A stretch of 64,000 bases of DNA from positions 434,001 to 498,000 of the forward strand of contig JAYKKT010000056.1 in NCBI GenBank assembly GCA_036023115.1, in the 5' to 3' direction. The notes beneath the pieces were generated by a model. It was not told where the DNA came from. It worked only from the letters and a program-made list of their open reading frames with translations, and did no database searches. Source of the stretch: Brasenia schreberi. Taxonomy: Eukaryota; Streptophyta; Magnoliopsida; Nymphaeales; Cabombaceae. Within the stretch, counting starts at the first letter, position 1; each line of letters opens with the position of its first letter. The position numbers were made by a program, and so were the translations under genes. Shown one piece after another: positions 48,301-59,660 of the stretch.

Positions 48301-48736
48301 TATAGCTTTGTGTTATAGGTCTATTAAAAGAAAATTTAAAGCTCAACCTTTTCATTTCATATACTTATGAGTACAAATACTTTATACCTTGGAATGCTTA
48401 ATTAGTAGATAATTATAATTATTTTAATGGCATATTTTTACTCATTAAACTCAAGACTTAAGGTTATTAAGTGTGAGTTGAGTTTTTCATTACTAGTAAT
48501 TCATAAGTGGGCATAGAGATGCTCTCACCATATGTTAGACCTGAAGTGAAACACTGAAACAAGGACATGGCACTTTATGTTCAAGTTTTAAAATTTAAAA
48601 TATAATTCTTTCAAATTTAATCCTTCTAGTTTTTTGAAATGCAAAATATTTAATTACTCTTTTATAACATTTCTTTTTCAATTAATAACATGGCTAAGCC
48701 ACTCAATTTTTCTTGAGACATTGTTGATCTCAAATA

Positions 48737-48784
48737 ACAACAACAACAACAACTAAGCCTTTTCCCATACTAGACGGGGTCGGC
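48737..48784 (-). mobile_element. 48-bp RTE LINE insertion with perfect target duplication
   Basis: The minus strand reads GCCGACCCCGTCTAGTATGG...GGCTTAGTTG with a GTT tail, the extreme 3' end of the RTE family seen at 222 and 49,197. It is flanked on both sides by the identical 15-mer TGTTGATCTCAAATA (48,722-48,736 and 48,785-48,799). This is a drastically 5'-truncated, fairly recent insertion. Confidence 0.95.
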
Positions 48785-49196
48785 TGTTGATCTCAAATAA
48801 GATTCTATTAATTTTAATTTTGAAAATTTCTTTCACCTAAAGCAATACTCACTTGAATAGTTAGTATAATCCTAAATATATGGGGCCTACATTAATAAGT
48901 GTATAAATTTTGATGCTGAATTTTGTTGAGTAAAAACTTTTTGAGGCCTAGTGTATACATTTTTTAGGCCTAAGTTTATTTAATAATATTTTTGGCTTTG
49001 AAAAGTGTATATTATAACTAAAAGTTTGAGGCCTAAAAAATTGGAGTCCTAAAGTAGTTGCTTCAGTGGCTTTATGAATGAGTCACCCTGGGTGGGCTTG
49101 CCATCCCAATTCTCTTGTCAAACCTTTTCATGAAATGTTGACAAGATGATAGAAATTACTTTGCTAGTTATTAATTTTGTCATGTATGTCTCACAT

Positions 49197-49573
49197 GTAA
49201 CAGAAATGAAAATGTTGAGATGGATGAGTGGTCATACAAGAAAAGACCATATACATAATGAGGTTATTATAAACAAATTAGGAGTGGCACCAATAGAGGA
49301 TAAATTGAGAGAATATCGTTTAAGATGGTTTGGACATATAGAAAGAAGATCAGAAGAAAAACCTGTAAGAAGGTATGAAAAACTAAATTTGAAAAGTATT
49401 AAAAGAGGTAGAGGATGACCACAAAAGTGTTGGAAAGAAACAATAAAGAATGATCTAGCTTATTGTGAGTTAACTGCTAACATGGCACATGATAGAGCTC
49501 TGTGGAAACAAAGAATCCATGTAGCCGACCCCGTCTAATATGGGAAAAGGCTTAGTTGTTGTTGTTGTTGTTA
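49197..49573 (+). mobile_element. RTE-type LINE, 5'-truncated insertion
   Basis: Begins in coding sequence (VTEMKMLRWMSGHTRKD) and continues through [20 protein letters not shown] and KKCWKETIK-like blocks to the GCCGACCCCGTCTAATATGG untranslated region and a GTT tail. It is the RT C-terminal tail, with an Arg-to-stop change near 49,418. It is flanked by TATGTCTCACAT (49,185-49,196) and TATGTCTCATAT (49,574-49,585), 11 of 12 identical, so boundaries are precise. The reverse transcriptase core is absent. Confidence 0.93.
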
Positions 49574-49585
49574 TATGTCTCATAT

Positions 49586-51440
49586 CTATAAGTCTAAATT
49601 TTATTATGGAACTCATCGATGTTGCTTGCCAAATCAAATATCATGAAATAGACTTATAGGTGATATTACTTTCATATAGCTATTTGTGACTTTGCTTCTT
49701 TAAGAATTCAGTGATATTAAGTCTCATTTCGATATCAAGAAGCAAACTTCTTTCATAGTGGAGTTAGCAATACTTATTTCTTTAATTTGTAAGAAACTAT
49801 ACTGCCACCATGAGCCAAAAATAACAACTTATATGGGTATGGTTTAACAAGTAGCTCATCCAATTTGCATATTACCTTCCTTCCAAAATTGAAGGTTATC
49901 ATTATAGTTCATTCTATAATTAATCATTTCGTTGAGTACTTAAATATTTATCATGCCAATTGTCTCTTAACTTGGATGCTTGGTTATTATTACTCAATCA
50001 ACCAACATTATTTGTACCAACTAGTTGTAAACATTTGCATTAAGAATCCCATTATTTAAGCATACTCATGTGTCTAATATGTGCAATATCATATTATTCA
50101 TATCTTTCTACATGCTAAAACAATGCACGTCTTATATAACTATAAGCAAACATACACATCAAATGCACATAAGCACAAACATGCATGTAGAAACAAAATT
50201 TGCACATATTCTTATTTAAATATTTGATAGCATAAGCAATGATACCATTTACAATGATGATATATATGCATAGACATGTGTAATCTAGGTTTAGATACAA
50301 ACAATTTCATTTGATATCTCGATTTTAATATTAAATATGCATAAACATACTAACATACTTAAGCATATTGAATGATAAAGCCAATGCTTTGAATCGGGGT
50401 ATGTGAGTCTAAATCACCAAAACATCATGTGCGTCTTATGAAGCACCATTAAATCGAAATGTAAGATTCAGATTCACTATACATATGAATCAATATATAT
50501 GAATTGAGTTAGATCCATACAACCAACTTGGTCCAAAGATGATTGACAGATTCAACCTTTGGATCTGACTCTCCTCCAAAACCAAATAAACCGTACACAT
50601 AATAGATATAAATATGGTTAAATGTATTTGGACCTAGTAAGATATCTGGAACCTCGTTGCAGTCTCATTCATCAGCAAAGAGAGTGAAGATATGAAGCAA
50701 TGTGGTCCTCACACGAGGACTATGTGCGGCAAGTAGTAGACACTTGGGATGTTGGTCGGGTGTTGTCGGGAGTGCAAGCAACTTGGCAGAAGTTTGGAGC
50801 CACATGGGAGAAGGGCTTGGAATCGTCGACATTTTGGGGTTGTGCAAAGTCATCGCTACCAAGAACTGTTGGTGAGGGCGCGTATGAGCCCGAGCTAGGC
50901 AGGGCCGTCCTCATGAGATTGAAAGAATCAATAACAGCAAGTCGATTGTGAAACCCTTCTGTAGAATGTCGAATATTTGGTTTACGTCTTCTACGCGAAA
51001 ATGCTCAATTCTCATAAGATCTTCTTGACTCTTACTCAAAAGGTCCAATAATGTATGTATATTAGACCTTTTGAGACAGTTATAAGTCCTAACATGAATG
51101 CAAACTAGATCCAAACTAATCCAACGTGGACCATATTAGATTTGGTGTGGTTCCAAATGAGCCCAAATTAAATAGCGAAAACTCTTCCTTTTTAAGTTAA
51201 CGGATCATATGCATTTGTTGTCAAACCAGCCAAACCTGATTCAAATAAAAAACTATAACCACTATAGGGCAATCATGGGCTTTCAACCACTCTGTAATGA
51301 GATATTAAGTATGTAGGATCATAGCCATTCATGTAGCTTTCACATATATTCACACATGTAGTGAATAGTCACATACCACATCCATAATGCTTTAAATGAA
51401 AGATTTTTCAAAGGCAAACTCTCGCTATGTTACAAAATTG
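49586..51440. other. No recognisable gene
   Basis: AT-rich sequence. 50,690-50,950 is distinctly GC-richer and contains an 83-codon open frame (MWSSHEDYVRQVVDTW...). It faintly resembles the linker between endonuclease and RT in plant L1-type LINEs, but no catalytic motif is present. I do not call it. Confidence 0.3.
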
Positions 51441-51444
51441 AATG

Positions 51445-52030
51445 AGGTTTAATAAATTCTTCACATAAAAAGTAAACAACAAACAAGCAAAAATATTACG
51501 TAGTGTTTTCAAGGCATGCGAAAACTCGCAATGCTCTTTAATTCTCCACAGCCATATTCAACTTTTTGGGTGCAAGCATTTCCTATAAGATATATTGGAG
51601 ACAACTTAACTAGCCTAAATAGGGTATTAATGTTAACAGAGTAATAACCAAGTCCTAAACATCTATAATGTTAATAGAGTAAATAATTCTCTATTATTAT
51701 TTATGTATATAAAGAATAATAAAGATGAACTTAACTTATCTGAAAATGGTGGAACTTTGGCAACATAAATAATGCTTCAAATACATGCTTCATCTTATGC
51801 ATGACACAACCTCTTATCTCGTTAGCCAAAAATGTTGGCCAAAAACTCATCTATTTATAAATGATGAAGAGGCTCTTTTGAAGAATCAACATACTCCTCA
51901 TTATATGTAACAATATCTTTTCAATATTTGTTATTTATACATGCACATAGATAAGCGCACTATTTCTAAAGAGATACAACTCTTCAAACATTAGTAAATA
52001 TTTTCATTATTTTGAGAATAGTATTAGGAT
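51445..52030. repeat. Dispersed repeat, copy 2 (pairs with 47,690-48,300)
   Basis: Collinear with copy 1 as described there. It ends close to the RTE-like motif at 52,066. Confidence 0.6.
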
Positions 52031-52063
52031 GATAACCTCCTAGAAATTCTCGTATTACACTTT

Positions 52064-52098
52064 TAGCCGACCCCACTTAGTGTGGGAAAATGCTTTAG
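52064..52098 (+). mobile_element. RTE-like LINE 3' end, second subfamily
   Basis: AGCCGACCCCACTTAGTGTGGGAAAATGCTT matches the 3' untranslated motif of plant RTE elements, but with CACTTAGTG in place of GTCTAGTAT. The expected simple-repeat tail is missing. No target duplication was found. Confidence 0.6.
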
Positions 52099-52699
52099 GT
52101 AAGGAAGCTAGCAACTGCATTTGACTCGTCTTACAAAACCAGTGTGTGCTATCCCAATCAAATACTTGGAATTGCAAATTACACAAATTAAAGACAGTAG
52201 TAGTGACATGAGAATGAAACAAGATGTCTCTGGTCCAGACAATCTTATATACATCCATATTCCATCTTTCATTAGGAGTTATTTCGTGTATGAATTTTCT
52301 GGACGTCTCCTATTCTTTGAAGGCATTCCTTTTCTAGAACTATTCAACCCTCCAATGTACTTTTCCATGTATAGGAGGGATTACTAGCATCTTTTCAGGA
52401 TAGTATTTTGAAAGAAATCATGATTGTTTGAATTAGCTAATTATTGCAGAACCGTACAATGAACAAAAATGAAAGACTGGATTTTATGTCGATCAACATT
52501 GACCTATTGCACTTTTTGTCTACATCACTTGAGAGAAAGATTCCCACTATTTCTAAGTCTGTCACAAGGTTTTTATTATAGAACTTTTTGTAGGATAATA
52601 ATTCTTTTAATTGATATTGCTATGTAAAGTACTATGATTTATGGAAAACTATCCCTTTTTGTTATAGACATGCTTCTTTTGTTGAGGTAATAATCCTAG

Positions 52700-52857
52700 A
52701 ATATGGATAGATATTTCTTTGTTTCCTACATTCTCACCATATTTCTTATCTTGAATAGATATATTTCTCCTTTCAACATTCTTGCTTTGCATCTTCTTCT
52801 TATCTTGAATGGATATATTTTCCTTTTCAACATTCTTGCTCTACATCTTATTATCTT
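52700..52857. repeat. ~54-bp tandem repeat, three units
   Basis: Units end in TTATCTT at 52,752, 52,806 and 52,857. The last two share GAAT(A/G)GATATATTT and TTTCAACATTCTTGCT almost exactly. The first is more diverged. Confidence 0.85.
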
Positions 52858-53262
52858 CAATAGATACATTGAATTGGGACAAGTTATGCCAAAAATATAT
52901 TGGTAAGATTATATGGACCTATATGATCTATCATCCTCCTACAAGGTCCTATGAAGATATTGATCATGAACTTCAAATTATGTAAAATATTTAAACTGAT
53001 AGTGACTTGATGAGTATTGTAATTTGATCGCCAAAAGGAATATGTTGAGCGGAGAAGGTGCACAATAATCTTATCCCTCAAAAATGTGTATTGATTTCAA
53101 TATATTTGCTACAACTATGAATAATAATATGAACAACGAGGTTTATAGTGGAAACAATACCACAAAAGATGGTCGGGGGTGTAGAGATACAATCAGACAA
53201 TTTAGGTAGAAGATGGGTAATCCAGGTGGATTAAATAGAAACATTAGCCATGACATTATATT

Positions 53263-53870
53263 CTAATTCATAGAATGTAAGACATGTTGCTTTTTAAAAC
53301 TACAAGAAATAAGATTGGAGTCAAGATAAACAATATATCTAGAAGCAAATTTAAGATCATTAAGGCAACTGAACCAATGAGCATCACAATAAACCAAGAG
53401 GAACAATGAGGAAGAATGTTGTGATAGCAAGCCTGTGATGGATAGAAAACATGAGACACTGGAAAATCTACTTAATGTTCCTATGGTCAGTAGTAGTGAG
53501 AGAGCGTATAAACTAACATACATTATTAACAACATGATAGAGATTTGATCAAGTAAACTAACATATTAGAATGCACCAACAATTCTACAATATATAGTGG
53601 GATCCTTAAAAGAAGTGTGTACACTAAGATGTAAAGATGAGTAGTGCAATATATTTGTATAACTGATCATTGTAAGATCCATGGAATCCTTGAGAGTTGA
53701 CATGTTAACCCCATGCATTAGAAGCTTGCTTAAGTCCATAAATAGCCTTGTTAAGTCTTGGCATACATAATGCATAGGAATATGGCAATGGGGCACTAAA
53801 TACTTTATGTCATAAAACTCCATGCCCTCATCATTTATGGTGTTGGATATGGTGTTAGTCTCCAATCACG
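53263..53870 (-). pseudogene. Copia RT-RNase H fragment
   Basis: 53,263-53,420 on the minus strand reads VYCDAHWFSCLNDLKFASRY and IVYLDSNLISCSFKKQHVL, the copia RNase H start (pattern 'GYCDADWA---DDRRSTSGY-VFLG-NLISW-SKKQ'). 53,566-53,640 reads SLHLSVHTSFKDPTIYCRIV then GAF, the 'DPT-YRS-VGAL-YL' block between RT and RNase H. 53,700-53,780 carries a decayed 'K-LYGLKQ--R-W' region. It belongs with the copia pieces at 55.96-57.0 and 59.46-59.65 kb. Confidence 0.85.
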
Positions 53871-54290
53871 TGTACGACATACATTATGTAAAGCGAGAGA
53901 AAGCATCAACAAGGATGACATAAAACTCCATGTCCTCATCATTGGAGACTAAATACTTTTAAGAGGCACTCATGCATAGGAATATGGCAATGGGGCGGGT
54001 TTTCACTGCACCTTCCCCACACTAGGACTCCTATTTGACCCTGCCCAAACCTAACCTATGGGTTTTGGCAATCAAATCCCGCAGCCATTGACATGAATGG
54101 TTTTGAATTGGCCTATCAGTCCAAATCAAAGCCAAATCGTTCACGGAACCGATAGTAACCAAAGCCGCAAAACTGGCTCTGAAACAATAACCAGAACAGA
54201 GGAACCCCCGGTTCGGTTATGGTTCATGGTTTTTGAAAACTAAAACTGGTTATTTAAATATTTTTTCTTAATTCTCCTACCACAAAGAAT

Positions 54291-54350
54291 GAGTTAGCTC
54301 AATTGTAGAGAGTTTCACACCGTTGCAACTGGTGGGGAGTTCGATTTCCA
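54291..54350 (+). repeat. tRNA-like promoter boxes (possible SINE head)
   Basis: TTAGCTCAATTGTAGAG (54,294-54,310) resembles a tRNA box A and AGTTCGATTTCC (54,338-54,349) a box B, about 30 bp apart. That is the spacing of tRNA-derived SINE promoters. A second box A-like CCAATTGGTAGAGAG occurs at about 54,403. No tRNA fold was established. Confidence 0.4.
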
Positions 54351-54358
54351 AAGGGCAT

Positions 54359-54383
54359 GCCCTTATATTTCAAATATAAGGGC
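54359..54383. repeat. 25-bp perfect palindrome
   Basis: GCCCTTATATTT, a single C, then AAATATAAGGGC: two 12-base arms that are exact reverse complements. It lies directly after the box B-like motif. Confidence 0.9.
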
Positions 54384-54924
54384 AAAGTGCTTCCCCACTA
54401 TTCCAATTGGTAGAGAGTTTGACTCCCTAGAGAGCGCTAACCCTTGTGTTGCCAAAAAAGAAAATTTTGAACCTAATGTTAACAAAACCGACTATTAGAA
54501 ATATTTGGCAGAACCCTTGTAACAACGCTAACCCATAGGGGGTTCTCTTCCATTTTCAAGTTTCAGGAAAGCCATAATCGACTATTTGAAACCGTCGATT
54601 CTAGTTGACCTAGAACTACACTTGTCTATGCAAGCACCCTATGCCCTGTTACAACATTGGGACCGTCACCACATTAGCGTGCACGCTGGAATGGCCCTAG
54701 CACTAAGGAGGTTTTTATTTGATACACATTCGATTCGACTTATGTATTTTGGGTTGCGAGTGACCTAGGGTTTTGCATATCTGCACATGAGTGGAGTCTT
54801 TGTTGAGGATGAGTCAGATCATGTTGGATCTACTAGGGTGGTTTGGATCTAGGCTAGTTAGTGTAGGAGTCCACTACAAGGTGGGATTGGATCCACTTCA
54901 CACTAGGACCCATGTACCGGTTCC

Positions 54925-55160
54925 ATAACCTATATAAAAAGCCGATTAGGACCAAGACGAGGGTTGGATCATTGGAGCTTTGAGAGAGGAGAGAGAGAAG
55001 AGGGGCATGAGAAAAAAGGTAGTCCGAGACTTCTTCAATGATTCTCTCGGAGGGTTGAGTAGGATCACATAAGGATTAGGCCATCGGACGGCACCTTGGT
55101 TTTATTGCACGGTCTTCTCTCCTTGTTGCTTTGTATGACCAGTCATTGAGTAATAAAGAA
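54925..55160 (+). promoter_or_regulatory. LTR-like promoter and polyadenylation region
   Basis: ACCTATATAAAAAGCCG at about 54,928-54,944 is a strong TATA box. GAGTAATAAAGAAAC at about 55,147-55,161 offers AATAAA some 215 bp later. A GA-rich stretch lies between them. This compact TATA-to-AATAAA spacing is typical of the U3-R part of plant LTRs. No LTR ends or partner copy were found. Confidence 0.4.
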
Positions 55161-55953
55161 ACACCTTTTTCTGGTATTTAATATATCTTGTGTTCATTGA
55201 CTACATCTTCAAGATGTATGCAATTTTATGCTTCCTCTTATTAGTGAAAAATCCTATCTTTGCATAGTCACCAAAACTCATGGTGGCACACCCTCCATGA
55301 TATACCCCATTCCACTTCAACTATTAAAGTAAAAGAAATTAAAAATATCAGTTAATTCATATATTTTGCATAAAACAAAATTTACACTATGGTATTCTAT
55401 ATTATTAAACTAGAAGTGATTATATGTATATATACATTTATATTAATGTGAAATTATATATAGCATATATACAATTATCAACACATATATTTTATGTAAA
55501 CAAATATACACAATGCCAAATATATGTGTGTAGGGGGAGAGAAAGAGAGAGCATAGTCCATCCTTATACTCAGCCTTTGTCAAATCTACTTTATCATCTC
55601 AATCATCCAATATTTGAGATTAATGGTTGAATTGATCGAAAAAAAGCATTTAATTCTCACAGTGCATAAATGTGACATACAAAAAATATAATGTTATTTT
55701 TTATCTTTTAAATTCAAATCTCCACTATTGATCATATCAATCGAATGGTGGAGATGCTTAAGTGGATTTGAGTATGAATGGTATATGTATTTACCACTTT
55801 ATATATATTGGAGTGAGATAGGGTGGGTTTATCTTAAACCATATAATGTCCTACCTTGTTGTTTCTATGCCTCACCCCCATAGAAGGACTCATATTTTTT
55901 CCTTGAGGACCTGCCCCATGTATGGCCGGGGTGGGTAGATATTGCCATCCCTA

Positions 55954-56600
55954 CTCGTTCATCATATGAAGTTTTTAGAAAAGGAAGTTATTGAGACTTT
56001 CCCATATTTCAAGCTTAAGAAACATTATTAATCACACTATGAGCATAAGGCAAATAATATGAAAAATTTGTAGGAGGGATGTCCAAGTCTGCAATACCAT
56101 TGGCTAATAGTGACATGCTCACCCACATTGGCCTCCTTGTTGGCTAAATACTATCTTTGATCAAATGAAAGTGATAAAGTTGAACAATATAATGTGAGGA
56201 CCTTCAATATGAACATAAGCAGAAATATCCTTATTATTGAGATTTATTTTGAACTTAGACTTACATAAATAATCCTTCCCAACAAACATGCTTCCTTTAC
56301 ACAAAATAAAATTTAGCTTCGTTGAATACACTTCTAAACCCATATTTATTAAGTAATGGAGCCATCAAGTTCTTTATTACATCCAATACAAAGAGCATAT
56401 TCTTTTATGTGAGGACTTTATTGAAGTAAATTCAAGTTCAACCATCCTTTTGCCTTTTACTTATGCTGTAGAAGCATTATCGATGTACAAAATCAGTCTT
56501 TGCACATAGAGCAAGTAGCATCGGAGTCAACCAATCAAGATTCAATATCTTCTATTATATTTACTTCTGATTTGATGACCATAGGGTTATCCTTGTCTTT
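55954..56600 (-). pseudogene. Copia protease and pre-integrase zinc region
   Basis: The minus strand reads WLVDSDATCSMCKD (protease active site near 56,530), VLDVIKNLMAPLLNKYGFRSV, GSMFVGKDYLCKSKFKINLN and, near 56,090, TISQWYCRLGHPSYK. These are the copia protease, the 'P-I-KNLVS-SLLNK-GF' block and the 'W-RRLGHPS' start of the pre-integrase domain. Several frameshifts separate them. The protease Asp-Ser-Gly reads Asp-Ser-Asp. Confidence 0.85.
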
Positions 56601-56639
56601 GTTTAACCATTTCAGGTGTCATCTGCCTTTCTTTTTCTT

Positions 56640-57005
56640 AGTCTTCATGTTCTCATCATTGTTTTCATGAGATTTTTTAAAGTCTTGATTTTTTTTGAAA
56701 AAACTATAGACTTTATTTTCTCCATTACATAGACTTTCTCTTGAGTAGATTGGTCTTTGGAATCATCTTGTTTCCAATATTTTTTCTTAAGCATAAAATA
56801 ATCAACTAAACTCAAGAAAAATATCTTCTTTCTTTTACTTCAAAGTTGTTTTAAAATATTTCCAACAATGAGCTAGTCTTTTGATAATAGAGGAGACGAA
56901 CATTGTTTCATCCATGCTCATCTTATATTATTTTAAATGATTCAAGAGTTGTTTGATCTATGCAATTGCTCCATAATATGTCTACTAACAATAAATTTCT
57001 TATTT
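56640..57005 (-). pseudogene. Copia gag, C-terminal half
   Basis: The minus strand reads NKKFIVSRHIMEQLH near 57,000 and TMFVSSIIKRLAHCWKYFKT, then LK-stop-KKEDIFLE near 56,880. This is the UBN2 gag block 'AAII-KLPPSWK-FKN-LKHKR-E'. The first half of the same gag lies across the LTR at 59,460-59,650. Confidence 0.8.
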
Positions 57006-57010
57006 ATTGA

Positions 57011-59459
57011 TGTGTACAAATTTTAGGTTATGTAGAACCTTCAATTTGTATCCAATTTCCTTAATTTTATGAAAGTAAATAAAAATTAAGTTAAGAATGA
57101 CTCACCTCTTATTCACTTTCCTTCATTGTGGACCCAAATCAAGTTCTTTTCACAATCACCTTTTTGCTTCGATGGGTAAGGGTCAGTTCTTGTGCTATAA
57201 AATTTATAACTAATAAAAGAGAAAGATACTTGGATGGTTGAATTGAGATGTGAGCACAAAAAGGAGTCTCTATTCCTATTGGTATTTGGTATCAAGGGAT
57301 ATAAATCTAAATTGGATGAGTTTAAAATGGATATAGATCTAAAATAGATATGAACATATAAATGGATAGGGCTAAAATCAACCTTAAGAAGATAATGCCC
57401 TAATTAACAATTATACAATGGAATATGCAACTAATTGTAAAAAAGTGTTAAGATGTAGAAAATCTCAATTCGTAGAAATTTTCAATTTGCAAAAAATCCT
57501 GCTTTGTAGGAAATCCTGATTTACAAAAGATCCTAATTTACAGAAAATTGCGATTTGCTTAGTGTACGCATTTTAAATAATTGTTCTTTATAAATCAGAT
57601 GTGCACAAGATTTAAAGAAAACCTATGTAGAGGGGATGCAGTGAAACTAGAATAAGAACAATGATACTATTTTTTGTTCTTTTATAATCTAAGAGATTCA
57701 CCTATGGATGCAAAGCACCATGGATGAATAATGAAATTAATAGGAAGGAAAATCAAAGTATGCACCGTACTTGGAGAAAACTTGGATTAAGCACACTCTA
57801 TCCTTCTTGATTGAAAGCACTCATAAACACACCTAAATAAAAAAAAGCAACTCATAAACACACTTAAATAAAAAAAACAACACTCATAAACACACTTAAA
57901 AAAAAAAAAGAGTAGCTCTTGAAATTTTCTTGATTGCTCTTGAATCTTTCTTGATTTTTTTTGGGGATGCTTGTAATGGGAGAGGAGATCTCATTTTATA
58001 GGTGAGGATTGGGGTACACAAAATTAGATGGTTTACAATAAAATTTCAGCAACTACACCTTTATATTTTCAATTCTAATGAATAATAAAGTCTAAAAAAT
58101 AACAAGTCTTTCAAGACAATGGTTGACCCTTTACTACTTAGGGTGGTTAATCCTTCTTGATATAGGCTACAATTGGTCATCCTCCATCTTAGCATGATCT
58201 TGCATACTCCTTTTCAATTGAATGCAAAATCTGCCACTATCTTGAGAAGAGACTTGATCCTTTCATAACTTAGTCCAACCACAATAGTTTTAGCATAGGT
58301 TATTCAAAATAAGTGAATCAAATATAGTTCAAACTATGTAGATATGTGCATCAAATATGGGTAGAGACATGTAGAGTGATAGATAGGTTAGGATACATGG
58401 ATGTAGGTTAATCAAGTATCAAGTAGGTCAAGGTCATCAGGGGATGGAACCATGGGTCAAGTGAACCAATTAGATGAACCTATTTGACTTAGAAAAATTG
58501 ATTAATTTTTACTTGACCATATAAAACATACTTAGGCTCATAATTTAGATTTTACACAAGTCAAATAGATGCATTACAATGTACAAGTCAATTTTTCAAA
58601 GTTCATATTCATAAGATAACTTACCAAATCATAATTTTCCAAATTCATTAAATGTCATAGATTTCCAAAAATCTTTTTTATAACCTTCCAAATTTATGGA
58701 TATACAATTCAAGTTTATGACTTTCCAAATACCTCAACATATAATTCAGATTTTATGACTTTTCAAATTTTATGAGCACATAATTCGGAATTATATACTT
58801 TTCAAATCTAAAAAATCAGGTTTTCAACTTTCCAATCCATGAACATAATTCATATTTTCAAAAATTTGGAAACCATAAACATATAGTTTAGACTTTGAAA
58901 TTTTGAAAATCATCAATATATAATTATATTTTGAAAATTTGAAAATTATCAATATATAATCTAGGATTTTGAAGCTTTTGGATAAGATACAAATTTTGGA
59001 AACTTTTTTTGAATAAGATTCAATAATTTTCTTTTTTTGGAAACTTAACATACGTAGGAAGAGGCTTTTTCAAAATGCATTTTAAACCAAATTTATGTAT
59101 CAAACCCATCATGCACATGTACTCAAGCTTGCATATACATATCCCATGAAAATCAAGCCTAAGAATGAATGCACACATATATTATTTCTATATGTTCATA
59201 TGTGTGTATATATGGGATATCAATATATATATGAATATATATACACTTATGTAGCTTAATAGGTTCTTCTAAGGTTCAACTTGATATATTGAGAACAAAG
59301 ATTTAGGTGTTGTTGTGGGGTCTCTTCAATTGGTTCCGAAACTTTTCTCCAAATTTTCAAGATTTTCAAAATCATCTCAAATGTTTTTAAAATAAATATC
59401 TAAAACCAATTCTATAAATCAAAATAGATTTTTCTTAAAAAAAATTTTGAGTGTTTACA
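57011..59459 (-). repeat. Solo gypsy LTR inside copia gag, 2.45 kb
   Basis: Runs TGTGTAC...GAGTGTTTACA on the plus strand, i.e. it starts TGTAAACACTC when read on the minus strand, like Tat-type LTRs. Flanks ATTGA (57,006-57,010) and ATTGC (59,460-59,464) agree at 4 of 5. A minus-strand TATA box (57,994-58,000) lies within. Short A-rich tandem units (CTCATAAACACACTTAAA, about 57,820-57,910) and repeats of CTTTCCAAAT-ATAATTCA (58,620-58,980) are included. Copia gag reads on from one side to the other. Confidence 0.75.
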
Positions 59460-59464
59460 ATTGC

Positions 59465-59660
59465 ATCCTCTCCCATATACCGTCTTTTAAGTTTATCTCA
59501 TAGTTCATCTACACATGTCAAGATTTGGTAGGTGTTGAATAAGGCATCCAACAAACCATTAAGGGTGTTGCCTATACAAGCGTAGTCGTCTTTGTCTCAC
59601 TTTTGTCTCTTATAGGCTTTTTCAAGAGTCTCATTCTCCTCCTCCTCTAGTCTTGGTTTA
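59465..59660 (-). pseudogene. Copia gag, N-terminal half
   Basis: The minus strand reads DKDDYACIGNTLNGLLDALF, then NTYQILTCVDEL, stop, DKLKRRYMGEDA. This is the UBN2 start (pattern 'D--C---IL--L-D-LY--Y----TAKE-WE-L--KY--EDA'). It ends exactly at the LTR boundary. Further right (59,660-59,950) is presumably the leader, with a repeated TTTACCTAAGGT(T/C)ACTCA. Confidence 0.8.

Larger units (their letters stand above)
53977..55953. mobile_element. hAT-like composite insertion (probable)
   Basis: The ends are TAGGAATATGGCAATGGGGCGG on the left and GATATTGCCATCCCTA on the right, inverted versions of each other and typical of plant hAT termini. Flanking 8-mers CTCATGCA (53,969-53,976) and CTCGTTCA (55,954-55,961) agree at 6 of 8. 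It interrupts a minus-strand copia element. Inside are a second hAT-like end (CTTGTCTA at 54,628), a SINE-like head and an LTR-like promoter. Confidence 0.5.

Noticed and set aside
50690..50951. GC-richer open frame as a host exon or L1-type LINE
   Set aside because: The resemblance to a LINE linker is slight and no endonuclease or RT motif lies nearby. It is left uncalled.
57280..57300. TTTGGTATCAAGG as a plus-strand primer binding site
   Set aside because: It lies inside a minus-oriented LTR, without an LTR end next to it, so it is a chance match.
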